From Biomphalaria glabrata (Eukaryota > Mollusca > Gastropoda > Planorbidae), in the NCBI RefSeq assembly GCF_947242115.1, contig NC_074711.1, positions 3,219,001 through 3,283,000 of the forward strand: 64,000 bases of DNA. The letters run 5' to 3'. Of the stretch, positions 47,101 to 58,400 are shown piece by piece; the first letter of the stretch is position 1; each line of letters begins with the position of its first letter. A program made the position numbers and the translations under genes. Below the pieces are notes generated by a model, which was given only the letters and a program-made list of their open reading frames with translations, did not search any database and was not told where the DNA came from.

Positions 47101-48845
47101 GAGATATGTGTCTGTATATGTGGAGTTATTTCCCTAAATACCTTTTGTAGGCTACACGTTTTTTTCTCCCACTCTCGGATCAAGTTGAAGTTTTGCTTAT
47201 TTATACATAGGCTAGTCAATAACAATAAATAAAGCAATAAAATATATTAATAAAATAATAATAATAATTTTATTTATTTATAAAGCGCTGTTAACAAACA
47301 AAATGTAGGCTTAAGGCTCTGTAATAACATTACAAACACAAACACGACAGCTAAAGTGACAATTAATCTAACAAAGTTTTAAACAGATAGATCTTAATGT
47401 TCTTCTTAAAAGTGGTGTAGCATGTTGTCTGTCTAAGATCAATGGGGAGTGAGTTCCAGACCTTTAGTCCGTGCACTGAAAAAGAACGCAGACCGTAGCT
47501 TTTGAGGGAGAAACGTGGCACCACTAGAAGTGTTGAGTCCTTTGAGCGCAGGGCTCTCTGGGGGAAATATGGAGTAATCAGTTCGCTAAGGTACAAGGGC
47601 ATCTCATTGTTATATATAGACTGATGACAAAGTGTGGCGACCTTGTAATCGATTCTATTCTAGCTTTCTCGGGAAGTCAATGGAGCGTGCGCACGAGCAT
47701 AGTAGCAGAATCTCGTCTAGTTTTTCTAAAGACAATTCGAGCGGCGTTGTTCTGAATACGTTGCAGCTTGGCTATTTTGTCATCAGGTATACCTGCTAGC
47801 ACGGCGTTGCAGTAGTCAAGGCGGGAGAGTATGAATGCCACAGCTAGCGTTTTTGTTGACTCCGTTGTTAAATATGATCGGATCTGGCCTAACCCAATTA
47901 GTTATCAAGTAGTGATAATTAAAAAGGGATGTTATTCGTGCAGTATTGATGTTACAGTGATTTTGTGATTCTTCCCTTAGATTCGCTTTTGTTTTACAAA
48001 AAATATATATATATATATTTTGCTTGTTTAGCATCTACAGAGTGAAGCCCTTGAATTCCTTAATGTTCCCCTATGGCCTACCCAATGCCCCCCCCCCTCC
48101 AGCACAAATAACTAACTCATAAATAATTCTATAGCTAATCCTCTGATTCTAACCCTCTGATCATTTAACAAATATGATTATGAATTGTGGATACAGACAG
48201 ACCACATGCTAACACTACATTCAAGAAGAACAATAAGACCTATCTGTTCAAAGCTTCTTTAGATTAGTTTGTCATTTTAGCTCTCACATTTCTGTTATCA
48301 CAGCGCCTTGAGCTTACATTTTATTTGTTGACAGCGCTCTATAAATTAAATTATTATTATTATCACATATGTTTTTAAACTGCCAATTCTACAAAAACAA
48401 ATGTTTCTTGTACTTCCAGATGGCGGTGACTAAATACAAGGACACTGAAGACAGCAGCTCCTCTATCTTCGCCCAAGGAGATCCTTTCGATCCAGTGCTT
48501 GACTTCTCCAGGTATCTAGAGGATAACGACACCATTGTGGACACTGACATAGTGGCCTGGGTCACTTCTGGCCTTTACCATATCCCCCACGCAGAAGACG
48601 TGCCTAGCATTAGCACCGCAGCCAACCAGTGTAGTGTAATGCTGATACCATATAACTTCTTTGACCATTGCCCAAGTATGGCGGTCAGTGACGCTCTTCT
48701 AATAGGGAAGAAACAAAAATCCGCTGGCGTGAATGCTGAGCGAGTGTTTAATTCATTTGGAACAGACATTAGTGAACCAAAGTGTTACCAGAAAGAGACC
48801 AGTACACGCAGTTTCCATGGTGATGTAGAAGCTGCAGAAGTTTAG
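40443..48845 (+). CDS. Copper amine oxidase (SSAO/VAP-1-like), membrane-anchored, lacking TPQ tyrosine
   Basis: Main exon 41857-43842 and last exon 48420-48845 join at CAG|ATG in the conserved block ARYQ-MAVTKYK. A probable upstream exon, 40298-40466, adds MEQKNALM in frame; otherwise translation starts at 41863. The product is about 801-811 residues; human VAP-1 has 763. Residues counted from the 41863 Met: one membrane helix at about 25-53 gives type II topology; the N2/N3 and catalytic domains follow. Copper ligands are kept: H548 and H550 (LHQHLFHWKIDLD), and H714 in TSGLYHIPHAEDVP. Family blocks GVDCPATATFIDAFHF, ICVFEQTSSVPLRRHYSH and LIPYNFF are present. The N-Y-D-Y cofactor site reads SCDY, so the tyrosine that becomes topaquinone is C499. 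The catalytic Asp is G411, while the Tyr 14 residues before it (Y397) is kept. Active amine oxidases deaminate amines oxidatively; this one should not make TPQ. The frame is otherwise intact, which suggests a maintained pseudoenzyme. Confidence 0.88.
40677..40865 (+). mobile_element. hAT-type MITE, 189 bp, with perfect 8-bp TSD
   Basis: Ends CAGGGGTTCTCAACC and GGTTGAGAACCGCTG; CTCTAATA on both sides (40669-40676, 40866-40873). Sister of the 29269 copy. It lies in the first visible intron of the amine oxidase gene. Confidence 0.88.
41455..41698 (-). repeat. tRNA-derived SINE, family B
   Basis: The minus strand begins GGCGAGGTGGCTGAGTGGTA with a GGTTCGAATCC B box and ends at ATAAGATCGCAAGGTCTGAA. 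It lies about 160 bases before the main amine oxidase exon. Confidence 0.75.
43843..44158. other. Start of the last amine oxidase intron
   Basis: AT-rich intron sequence; no element recognised in it before the TA microsatellite at 44160. Confidence 0.4.
44160..44730 (+). mobile_element. LINE 3' fragment with terminal zinc finger, bracketed by TA repeats
   Basis: The open frame to 44658 gives RRLRWLGHVTRMPDGRIPKD, KGRPRLTYRDVCKRDMRASG, WENIAKDRSAWRQSV and a C2HC finger (CTNCGKVCRSRIGLISHTRF then C). It is the best-preserved copy of the C-terminal module also seen at 7340, 20870 and 23822. TA microsatellites lie at both borders (44160-44193, 44703-44730). It lies in the last intron of the amine oxidase gene, sense to it. 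Confidence 0.75.
45008..45076 (-). mobile_element. Short tail fragment of the RTE-like LINE
   Basis: TTAGACTTAGACTTAGGTCC and GGCAAGCTGTCTCCATAA match the 3' terminus of the 8340-11435 copy. Only about 70 bases are present. Confidence 0.65.
45295..46319. mobile_element. Possible DNA transposon remnant containing a hexanucleotide array
   Basis: The left end CAGGGCCGGCCTTGG and the inverted right end CAGGTGCGGCCTTAGG match in part. No target duplication was found. The element is AT-rich on the left and holds the CTTAGT/CTCAGT array. No transposase was seen. Confidence 0.35.
45855..46245. repeat. Hexanucleotide array CTTAGT/CTCAGT
   Basis: About 65 units of GTCTTA and GTCTCA alternate, with rare GTCTTC and GTCTCA-CTC variants. 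The 6-base period makes all three plus frames open (SLSLSL, VSVLVL), which is an artefact. Confidence 0.9.
46641..46823 (-). repeat. tRNA-derived SINE, family A
   Basis: The minus strand runs from GGATGGCTGCCTGGTCGTGC through GGGTTCAAACCC to CATGTAAAACATTTTACAAA. Well preserved. Confidence 0.8.
46905..47230 (+). repeat. Dispersed CGGATCAAGTTGAAA repeat, with a second partial unit
   Basis: TTGGATCAAGTTGAAACTTT, CAAAACATGAATCAATAAAA and GGTATCTAATAAGGGAACTA repeat the order seen at 35745 and 38665. At 47155-47225 the motif CTCTCGGATCAAGTTGAAG appears again, so this locus has one and a half units. Confidence 0.65.
47257..47890 (-). mobile_element. 3' fragment of the L2/CR1-group LINE
   Basis: Minus-strand frames match the C-terminus and tail of the 12300-16060 copy ([44 protein letters not shown]) and end in an ATT repeat. 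An internal frame change is present. It lies in the last amine oxidase intron. Confidence 0.85.
48205..48365 (+). mobile_element. L2/CR1-group LINE 3' tail fragment
   Basis: CATTCAAGAAGAACAATAAG, ACAGCGCCTTGAGCTTACAT and an ATT tail match the end of the 12300-16060 LINE. It ends about 55 bases before the last amine oxidase exon. Confidence 0.75.
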
Positions 48846-49184
48846 GTATTTCTTAGAATGTATTTAGAGTTTACTTATTCATCCATTCCTCGTAAAATAT
48901 TTTGTTTACTTGCTTCACGTTTTGTAAATAATCCAATCCTTTTTATGTTGCTATGAGTTTATTTATGTGTAATATTATATAGATCTAATTAATCGGGCGG
49001 CAAACAGTGCATATATTATAACATTTTTTTGGTAGAGTGTGATTTAGCATTTAGTTATTAGTTTATGCAAACGTAGATAAGCAAAATTTTAAAAACTTAA
49101 AAGTCATTAGTTCTTCTTTAGGTAACATGGATTTGAAAACCATAATCGTCCTCCTTAAGTTGTTGCCATTTCTGGTTGGCCATC

Positions 49185-49190
49185 AATAAA
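49185..49190 (+). promoter_or_regulatory. Possible poly(A) signal of the amine oxidase gene
   Basis: AATAAA occurs 340 bases after the stop codon and is the first clear hexamer on the plus strand there. Confidence 0.4.
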
Positions 49191-49324
49191 TGGGTGATCC
49201 TAATTAACTAAACAGTTCTACTAAAGGGATGATGGGCATGAAATTAGTTCATGAATCCTACTAAATACCCCCACACACACAATTAATAAATAATCTCCCT
49301 AGAGTGATCTTATCGTATGAAATG

Positions 49325-49925
49325 TAGACGTTACTTCAAAGAAGAAGATGATTACAGCAACCAATTCCATGGATTAATAGCACTACGGAAGAAGGAGCAT
49401 TTGTACAAATTAGTCCTAGCATATGGAACAAGGAATGTGCCTACATCTTTGTGTCTTTCTGAGTATTTTATTATGTTTTGTTTTTGTATTTGAAGATTAT
49501 GGTTCACTGTTTTATGTATAATTGCTACTTTACTTTTAAGTCTTCTATTCTGAAGACTTTCTAAATTTAGTGATTTTACTAAAGGTGTTACTCTAGTCAA
49601 ATGTGAATATTCGTTTGTTATGAATCTCACTGCTCTATTTTGTGACTGCTCCAGTTTCAAATGTTTTCTTAAGTTGAAGGGGTTCCAAACAGAGGATGCA
49701 TATTCTATTATTGGCCTAACCAAGGTTAAATAACATTTTAGTTTTATGTTCTTATTTTATTTGTACTAATTTCCTTTAATAAACCCTAATGCTTTGTTTG
49801 ATTTTTAAATAGTTTTTTCGTCAATATGGGGATTCCATGATAGGTTTTCATTTATTATAACACCTAGGTATTTTTCATTTTTAGTCTGTGTTACTGGTTT
49901 ACCATGAATAAGATAAGTTCTTATT
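49325..49925 (-). mobile_element. CR1/Jockey-like LINE 3' fragment, moderately decayed
   Basis: The minus strand matches the 33243 copy from LIHGKPVSQT through MVRPIIEYASSVWNPF to the 3' UTR. Frame changes lie near 49660 and 49350. It is older than the 23179 and 32476 copies. Confidence 0.8.
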
Positions 49926-50039
49926 AATAAGTGATTCTTAATAACTGACTAGTTCATCTAAATCACTGGCTCCCTTTCAATGGATTGTCCCAAATTTTGA
50001 ATGTAAGCCAATGACAGTAATAGATATCTATCTTTTGAT

Positions 50040-50225
50040 TTGTCATTTTATTACATTGAAGGCACAAATATAAAGGCATATTTCTTATCACATATGCTAG
50101 GACAAATTCATATAAGTTCTCTATCTTTCCTAGTGTCATTAGATCATGGAATGGGTTGCCTGAATCAGTCAGGAAAACAAATGACTTTGTAGAGTCGAAG
50201 TCTCAAATTAATAAGCAATACTAAG
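50040..50225 (+). mobile_element. Diverged LINE 3' remnant
   Basis: CATATGCTAGGACAAATTCA and TCATGGAATGGGTTGCCTGA match the C-terminal part of the CR1/Jockey-like LINE at lower similarity. Confidence 0.55.
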
Positions 50226-50254
50226 TTAATACATATATATGCGTAAAAAAAAAA

Positions 50255-50385
50255 TTTAGTTCTGTCTTTCAGACTTTGCAATCTATGAGGCAGATGATGT
50301 AAAGGTCATCTGTTTCTGTGGCCCACGGTTAATGAGGGTGTCATGAGGCCAGCACAATGACCAACCACCTTTACTATTCCCTATA
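50255..50385 (-). repeat. Family B SINE fragment without its tRNA head
   Basis: TTCAGACTTTGCAATCTATG and GGTTAATGAGGGTGTCATGA match the 3' half of family B. The A/B-box half is missing. Confidence 0.6.
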
Positions 50386-50481
50386 TATCGCAAAGGGAAA
50401 CTTTGCTTACTTACAAAGTAAAAATGTAAGAAAATGAAACTAGGGAAAAATGGGAGTGATTGCAAAATAAATATATTACTA

Positions 50482-50487
<6 letters not shown>

Positions 50488-50573
<86 letters not shown>
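50488..50573. repeat. TA microsatellite followed by CA repeat
   Basis: About 34 TA dinucleotides followed by eight CA. Confidence 0.95.
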
Positions 50574-50904
50574 TGTTCGTTTGCTTGTTAGTCATGATTG
50601 AAATGTTCTACTCCTGTACATCCAATTATGAAATAATTATTTCAAATTATGATAGGCATTACCAGCTGTATGCCTAGTAATGATAGGGTGTAATTAGCCC
50701 ACAGACCCCCTTGTTGTGAGGCTGGCAGGTCTGTGGTGAGCTGAACCCTCAATGAAGACATCGTGCTCAGTCATTGTTAGACCCCTCGTGTGTGGAACAC
50801 AGTTCTAACACAACATAGACATGGTAGTTAAATAGAGACAAAACTTTTTCAGTTCCTTATAGAAACCAGATCAAGATCAATTTATCATAGTTAAGTGATA
50901 ATAA

Positions 50905-51122
50905 TAATTATAGCTTTTATATAGCGCTACTTTCTTGCTTATAGCATGCTCAGAGAGCTATCGTCCAATCTCATTTGTGGGGGGGGGGTATCTGGGAGAA
51001 GGTTTATCAGTGCTGCCTTTAGGCGCTCAGTAAACACAACTCTGCTTGAGTCGGGTGTCGAACCTCGAGCCCCCTTCAAAGGTAAGCCAAATTTAAGCGT
51101 ACTTAGCCTCTCGACCACGCTT
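50905..51122 (-). repeat. tRNA-derived SINE, family C
   Basis: The minus strand begins GCGTGGTCGAGAGGCTAAGT (A box), has GAGGTTCGACACC (B box), and ends at GTAGCGCTATATAAAAGCTA. Best copy of the family in the window. Confidence 0.7.
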
Positions 51123-51390
51123 CGGATGTTAATGATGCTCTATGTATTAACACAAAGAGCTGTTGGAATTTAGTTAATGACAAATGCCTCATCTAAAAAT
51201 GGCATGGAATTATACAGGGGAAATAATTGTAGTGCGTAGGGATACAAAGAATCACAAGATCAATCAATTAATAATTATAATTGCCGAAGAAAATACTTAC
51301 ATGTAGGCCTACGAGAAAAAATGAAGGTAATTTTTTTTTAATTCTTTAATTTAAATTAAATTCTTTAATTTATCCCTATGCTATAATCTC

Positions 51391-51627
51391 GGGGGTTGGT
51401 GGCTGAGTGGTTAAGCGCTTGGCTTCAGAACCTGGGGTCCTGGGTTTGAATCTCAGTGGAGACTGGTACTTTGAGCTTCGTGATTTTTAGGGTGCCCCTG
51501 AGTTCACCCAACTCTAATGGTACCTGACTTTAGTTTGGGAAAGTAAAGGTGGATGGTCGTTGTGCTGGCCACATGACACCCATTTAGACCTTAACATCAT
51601 CTGCCCTATAGATCGCAAGGTCTTACA
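51391..51627 (+). repeat. tRNA-derived SINE, family B
   Basis: GGTGGCTGAGTGGTTAAGCG, a GGGTTTGAATCTC B box and GTGCTGGCCACATGACACCC through ATCGCAAGGTCTTACA. Well preserved. Confidence 0.8.
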
Positions 51628-51639
51628 CTATTCTGTTGT

Positions 51640-54600
51640 TTAGATTCTGTATAGGTTGATAGTCAGAGACATGACCATTTCAATAAAGAACTAAGTAGAA
51701 CAATTCTGATCCTTCTCTCTGTATTGTTCTAAATTCAAAGATTTTTTTGGGAAAAAAAAAAAAAAGGTCTTTTTAAATGTCTGTTTTCTCCTAATTCTTG
51801 TCAAATAAAAATAACCAAACTTTCAAAATTATTTTTCTTCATATTTCATGTATACAAAACTGTTCTTGCCATATTTCAGAAATTTTGCAGTCAGCTTTTG
51901 AGAAGTTAAAAATGTCCAGAGATGTTATGATAAATTATTTATTATTAGCAACTTCTTTTTTCTTTTAACCTATGACCTATTAATGTCTTTAACCTGGAAC
52001 ACATTTATGTCTTTAAACCTAAAACATGTTTATGTAATTAAACCTAGAATACATTGGTCTTCAGTGTAATTCTTTTTTTTTTTTAGTCATTCACATAAAA
52101 TTTCAATGTTGAATGTTGATTTCATCCACCATCTTTCTACATCTCAGAACTGCTCAAATCTTTTGTGTTTTTTTTATACTTCATGCTCTTTTTATCTGTA
52201 GAGATATTTTTAATGTGGTGTCAGAAGTTGTTCAGACCTTTTTAGGGTCCATCAATGATAGTAAAATTATTCAGTATTTAGTAAGTTCTGAATTGATTAT
52301 TATGAAGTTTTTTTTTTGTGTTTTTTTATTTTTGCTGTATGTGTCATTAATTAATTATTTTTATTTTTAAAGCTCATTTTATTTGTTAATTTAAAATTGT
52401 TATATTATTTGTTTTTACTGAGATAATAAAGTACTCAAGAACTTATTTTTTTGTATAGAAATTGAAACAATATGTATGTTTATATATTAACATTTCAATG
52501 AAAAGCAGCGATTTCATATTTTCACTCAGGAACTTATAAGATTTGAATGCAGAAGCTGGGTAAGGTGTGAGTGAATAGGTGCCCTAATTACCACTTACCT
52601 AAACATTCTGAATAAAAAGTTATTGTTATTATTAAACTTTTAGAAGTTTGAATATCTAGATAATGTCCATTCATGGTCTGCTTTAGAAAAAAAAAATCTA
52701 TTCCACTTTAGTGTCACCCTCTGATGGGCGTTACTGAGTGCAATCCACACCCACCACTTCTCTTCCTAGCAGCGCCACTGTTTGAATGTACACATTTTGT
52801 TCTCATTATTTTATTGCGGCTGTTAACTTTATAGTCATTATCTCAACAAAAGCCATCTGTGTTGTTGTTTATCTATGGAGATGATGATGCATGTAAAAGT
52901 ATGCACTTTGCACTTATTAATGTCAGAGTTTAAAGAAATCAAATCAAGGGGAGAGCAAACAGGTGAAATTTATCTTGACATTTTTGAGGAGGTGTACACA
53001 TGTGCCATGTAATCAACATTCTCCTGCCAAGGAATGCTCAAGGTGATTTATAAACACGTTCTCTGTGTTTTCCTAATATCTATTATTTAATATGACCAGG
53101 ATTAACTCTGTCTCTCCTAACTGACAATACCAATGTTGATTCCACCAGAATGTGGTAAATAATTACTGAGAGAAAAGAGTTAATCAGTGTGTATTCAAGG
53201 TGACCACTTTAGCATTGTACCATGTATTTATAGTTTCCTATTGTATACCACTATGTTTTTTTTAATTGATGAATTATTAGATTTTTTTATGTCAATATAC
53301 TACATCAGTAGAAATAATAGTATTGTATAATTTTTTAATCTGAGAGGTGCAGGATATTTATGAGTCTACAAGAACCCTGCTGTGACCTACATATTTTTCC
53401 ACATTAACAACTGATGGAGCTTTGCTGAAGCATGTAGTAAGTCCATAATAAAATAAAACACTGGTGGAATCAGCCAAACTATTAAACCAATTGTTGTTTA
53501 TTAATATGTTTCATAGAATGGACTATTGGACACTTGATACAAACTTAATGACAGTGTTTCCATTAACCATTTTGCTCAATCTTCTGCATTGAAAATAACT
53601 TAGTAACAACAAATGTAACTTCAGCACTCCACTTTAATTTTTGAAGGTGAAACGAAATTATTTTTAATGACTTTGTGAAGAAATGAAGTTTTTTATTTTA
53701 AATAGCTTATCGTCTAGCCCCCATCAAAATATATGGACCAACAAAGTGTGCAAAAGAGAAGCACAAAGTGCATTACAAAACTGAAATTTGGTTTCAGAAG
53801 GAAACAGTTATTTTAGTTTATATGTATTATTGCTAATCTTGTAATAGTTGTAATAGGAGAAGAAGAACTTTGAAAGATAAAAATGTTTATTTTTTGTTAA
53901 AGCTGTTTATGATTCTATGTATTTCAAATAATCAGTATATGTGTTGAACTTGTAGTCATGTTTTGTTTTCTGTTACCCACTGTTACGAGAAGACACAAAT
54001 TCTGTTTTTTTGTCTTATTTGCTCACTTTCATCATATCTTTCATCATATTTTTCATCCTGTTGTGCACATCAACATCTAGAACTTTTTTTTGTTTTGTTT
54101 TGTTTTGAATGGTCATGATCGCTGTGTTTACCACTTTCTCCCCCCTCATGCTTTTCTGATTTTTTTTTGCTCATAATTGCTATTATGTGATATTATTTGA
54201 CTTGTAGATTGATGACAATTTATTATACACAAATAAACTAGATTAAAATATGACATTTTGTTTCAGTCTTCACAACAAATCTCTAACAATCTCAAACAAA
54301 TTAAAATTACTGGACATAAACTGGGGGGAAAATGAATTAAACAAATTGATTAGATGAAAATTATAAATATTTCCACAGTACTGGTAAATTAGACAAACTA
54401 GTATTTTAACAAATTTTCATGTCCAGGAATGAAGTAAAAATGAAAATAGTAGGAACCATGAATACTAATTTTCTTGCCATAAAGCTGTATCTTTATAAGT
54501 ATTTATTATGAACACTAATTATATTTATTATGAATACTAATTATCTTGCCATAAAGCTGTATTTTTATAAGTATTTATTATTATCTTTCGGTTGCCTGGT

Positions 54601-55400
54601 ATGACTAAGTAGGCCTAACATGCAGGGCAACATAAAATCATGTGTACTGGACTCTTACCATATTAGATACATTAGATACACAATTCAACAACGACTAACT
54701 GTTAATAGCAGAAGCAACTGAAATAAGCAGATCATGTTCGTGCATTAAAGAAGACATTAAGTTTCTTCTCAGTTAAGGAAGCTCAAAAAGGGAGGAATGT
54801 GTTGGCATATGATCACACTCACAATGTCAGGCAAGAGAGACTTGCAGTCATCTGGCATTCATAAGATTCACACTGTGAAGGCTGTGTCTGACACAAAGAC
54901 CAGACTATCTTAGCTATACTTACAAAAAAAATGTACACATTTAGATCACTTCAGCTCTTACCAAAACAAAGAATACTGTCGTGGATGAATGTGTGTAAAA
55001 TCTATTTTTATGTATATATGTCAGTTGGAATGTATGTGCGAATGACCAGAAGTGTGTTAGTTGTAGATAAGGAGAGAGGCCAATGTGTGAAATATGCTAA
55101 GAGAACTAATCAAGTGTTGTGTTTGTGATGACCAAGGTATTGTGTTTTTATATGTACAGCTGAACCCGAGGGACACCTAGAGGAGTAGTCAGAAACTGGT
55201 GTAGTTTCTAGTCAATTACCATGTTAGAGTGCTGTTACATCAGACAATAAAAATTAACATATAATAAAAGTAACATTTAAAAAAAAAAAAAAGGTACTGT
55301 AATTTGGAACACTGTGGCAGTATGTCAAACATGAACACACACACTCAAGCTTTTTGTTTTCTATTAAATGCATTGACGTCATCAAGATATAATAGCAAAA
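51640..55400. other. Intergenic DNA between convergent genes
   Basis: No gene was recognised. The AT-rich open frame at 52113-52370 is rich in F, L and Y and is probably chance. At about 51970-52055 a 30-base motif around TTAACCTA-GAACACAT occurs three times with drift. A TTAA MITE lies at 53102. A purine run followed by TGTTGGCATATGATC near 54788-54815 recalls an LTR border, but no second border was found. Confidence 0.45.
53102..53183. mobile_element. TTAA-flanked MITE, 82 bp (inverted)
   Basis: TTAACTCTGTCTCTCC faces GAGAGAAAAGAGTTAA. The centre CAATACCAATGTTGATTCCA is the reverse complement of the centre of the 26863 copy. Confidence 0.65.
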
Positions 55401-55406
55401 GATGAA

Positions 55407-58400
55407 TCAGAAATCTGCAAAGTCATGGCTAACACCAGTCAATACTGAAGATCCAACACAAACCAACATACAAACAACCTCTACAGCTGTCTCCCATGAC
55501 GCAAGTTTAGCCTGATAATTATCATATTGTCTTTGTCTTGCTGTACAGCCACTGGAAGAGTGAGTTTCTAACTCATACTTTGAATGTGGCAGAGGCTTAA
55601 CTAATGTAGTATAGTTTGTGATATCTGATTCTTTCTGGGATGAATGTATACAATTTTGTATCTTTCCATTAGCTCTATCTGTATCAGTGTCTTTTGAGTA
55701 GCTAAGGAAAGAAGCATAAGAGTTTGTATTTTGTGACGGATGACTGCAAACAGATATTCCAGATGAACCAGAAGTCATTAAAGAATTTTTTTTCACTTGG
55801 TTGGAAAAATCCATAAAAACATCAGCCAAAGAATTCACAACCACAGATTCCAGACTTGATTTGGTTACTGTGGTGATGAAATAAAAATTCAATTACTAAA
55901 CAAAAAAAATAGTTTCAACTTTTTTATTACAACCATTAAATGAGACGGTCAAGACTTAACAGCCCATAGGGCAGAAAAGACTTAACAGTCTGAAGGGCAG
56001 TAGAGACTTAGCAGCCATTATGGTAGAAGAGACTTAACATGTTGTCTAAAGGTCAGTAGAGACTTAGCAGTCTATAGGGCAGAAGACACTTAACAGTCCA
56101 AAGGGCAGAATAAGTTTAGTTTCTGAGTTGAATTATTTCTACAGGTGCTATGTGGTCATCACAGTTTAATCCCTTAACTTACCCCAAAGTAAATTTAACC
56201 AAATGATTCAGGCTCTAACCAACAATGTCAAGATTACAATCCACTGACTAAACCCCAAGGCATTGGATCAGCAACCAACTTCTTGGCCACATATTAGTTT
56301 TGACTCAAAGCTCTCCAGTACTTACACAAAGTGTCTGAGACTGTTCTCAGTGTTTCTGCACACCACTCCTCTGTCTCCCCTGCACCAGGCAAAAGCCTAC
56401 CATCAGACACAGCATTGGCAACACTATGGAGGCACTTCCAAAACCTTTCCTCTACAAGCTGAGCCGACATAGTGCACGAAGAGGAAAGTGCCACAGTCTG
56501 TTTGGAATAGAACACCGTTAAGGTATATAGTTGTACAATTTAACATTACACAGACCTAATGTCTCTGGTGCCCTTATGGTATATAGTTGTACAATTTAAC
56601 ATTACAAAGACCTAATGTTTCTGGTGCCCTTATGGTATATAGTTGTACAATTTAACATTACAAAGACCTAATGTTTCTGGTGCCCTTATGGTATATAGTT
56701 GTACAATTTAACATTACAAAGACCTAATGTCTCTGGTGCCCTTATGGTATATAGTTGTACAATTTAACATTACAAAGACCTAATGTCTCTGGTGCCCTTA
56801 TGGTATATAGTTGTACAATTTAACATTACAAAGACCTAATGTCTCTGGTGCCCTTATGGTATATAGTTGTACAATTTAACATTACAAAGACTATGTCTCT
56901 GGTGCCCTTCAAATGGAAAACGACTAGAGCTCATTTCAAAGAGCGTTTTTGATGTAACTATAGAGCACTATGTTGGAGAAACAGTCTCTCCCATTTGAAA
57001 GTAGCAGCTGACAAGGTCCTTGAGGGGCCAGTCTTTTTTATCATTTAGCATGTTTTCCATTCAGACTGAGATCATTGTTATCTGCTTGTCTGACTAGCAC
57101 TCAGTGGCATAGCTAGTGATTTGGGGGCCAAGGGGGCTTGACCTCTTTAGAGCCCCTGCATTTTGACATTTGACCATGACATGAGCTAATGGCGTAATAT
57201 TTAATGTACATACAAATTTTGGACTCTCATTTGGGCCCCCCCCCCTCAAGTGGGGGCAAGGAAGAATTCGGACCCCTCCCCTACCCTAGCTATGCCACTG
57301 CTAGCACTCCCTATGTTCACAGTGCAGTCTAGATTTTCTCAAGCATTGAAATCTATGTCCACTACTTTGAGTACTTATTGAAGCACACAGTACATACAAT
57401 CTATTTAAACATAAATTGTTGTCTGACAAAAAACTGAGTTACTTTGAAACCTTTTGTTTGTTTGTAAAATGTTTTACATGTTTCGGATGTTCCTTCAGAG
57501 TTGAAGATAATTAATTCCTAGTCCGAACCTCCCGCAGGACGACGGGGGATGGGAGCGGGCAGGGTTTGAACCCGGGACTATCAATAAGTCCGAACGACAG
57601 TCCAGCATGCAAACCGCACGACCAGGCAGCCATCCAACGCCTACAAGGCAGAAAATTTGATATCCAAAACCTTGAATCATGACTCCAAACATCTGACACA
57701 TTATTAACAAAGTCTCACCTTGCAAGGTAATTATTAAGAGACTAAATGTTGTTTACTATTCCTCAACATCTAGCTCCGCCCCCCACCAAAAAAAAAAAAA
57801 ATGATGAGCTACCTGTATCATAGGAACATTAGAAATATGAAAATATATTTCTTGTTTCTGTGTACTGTTGGTTTCGTGCTGGTCCATCATGGCATCAATC
57901 ATAGGCGCCACATTGAGTGAACAAACATTGGACTGAAATACAAAATGTAATCAAGTCATCAATATTTATTCTTCACAGTAATTACTAATTTTTTTTTCAC
58001 CCCCTCTCCCCTCCAATATATATATGTAAATATGAAAATAAAATTCATTGCCATGAAAGCTTTAAATGTTACAGCTAAAACATTGATGTAGCTAGGGATT
58101 TGAGGGCCCCGGGGGCTTAGCCTCTTTAGGGGCCCCTGCATTTTGATCATAGTGGAATACAGGCAACAGGGTCACAACCTTATTTAACAAAGTGAATAGC
58201 ATGATTACATGGCAGTGGCACAATATTTAATATGAATAAATTTCCGAGACACTCATGTGGGAAGGCTCCCCTCAAGCAGGGGACTAGGGGAACTAGCTAC
58301 ACCACTGAGCTATAACAATAACAATAGTCAGTCATTTTAGAGCACTAAATGCACATTTCAAAGAGAAGTAATCTCAAAGAAAACTAAGAAAATCGGACAA

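Noticed and set aside
52113-52370. 85-codon hydrophobic frame in the intergenic region
   Set aside because: T-rich DNA gives F/L-rich chance frames; no homologous family recognised.
54788-55246. Purine run followed by TGTTGGCATATGATC, like the border of an LTR element
   Set aside because: No second LTR, target duplication or coding region seen; too weak to call.
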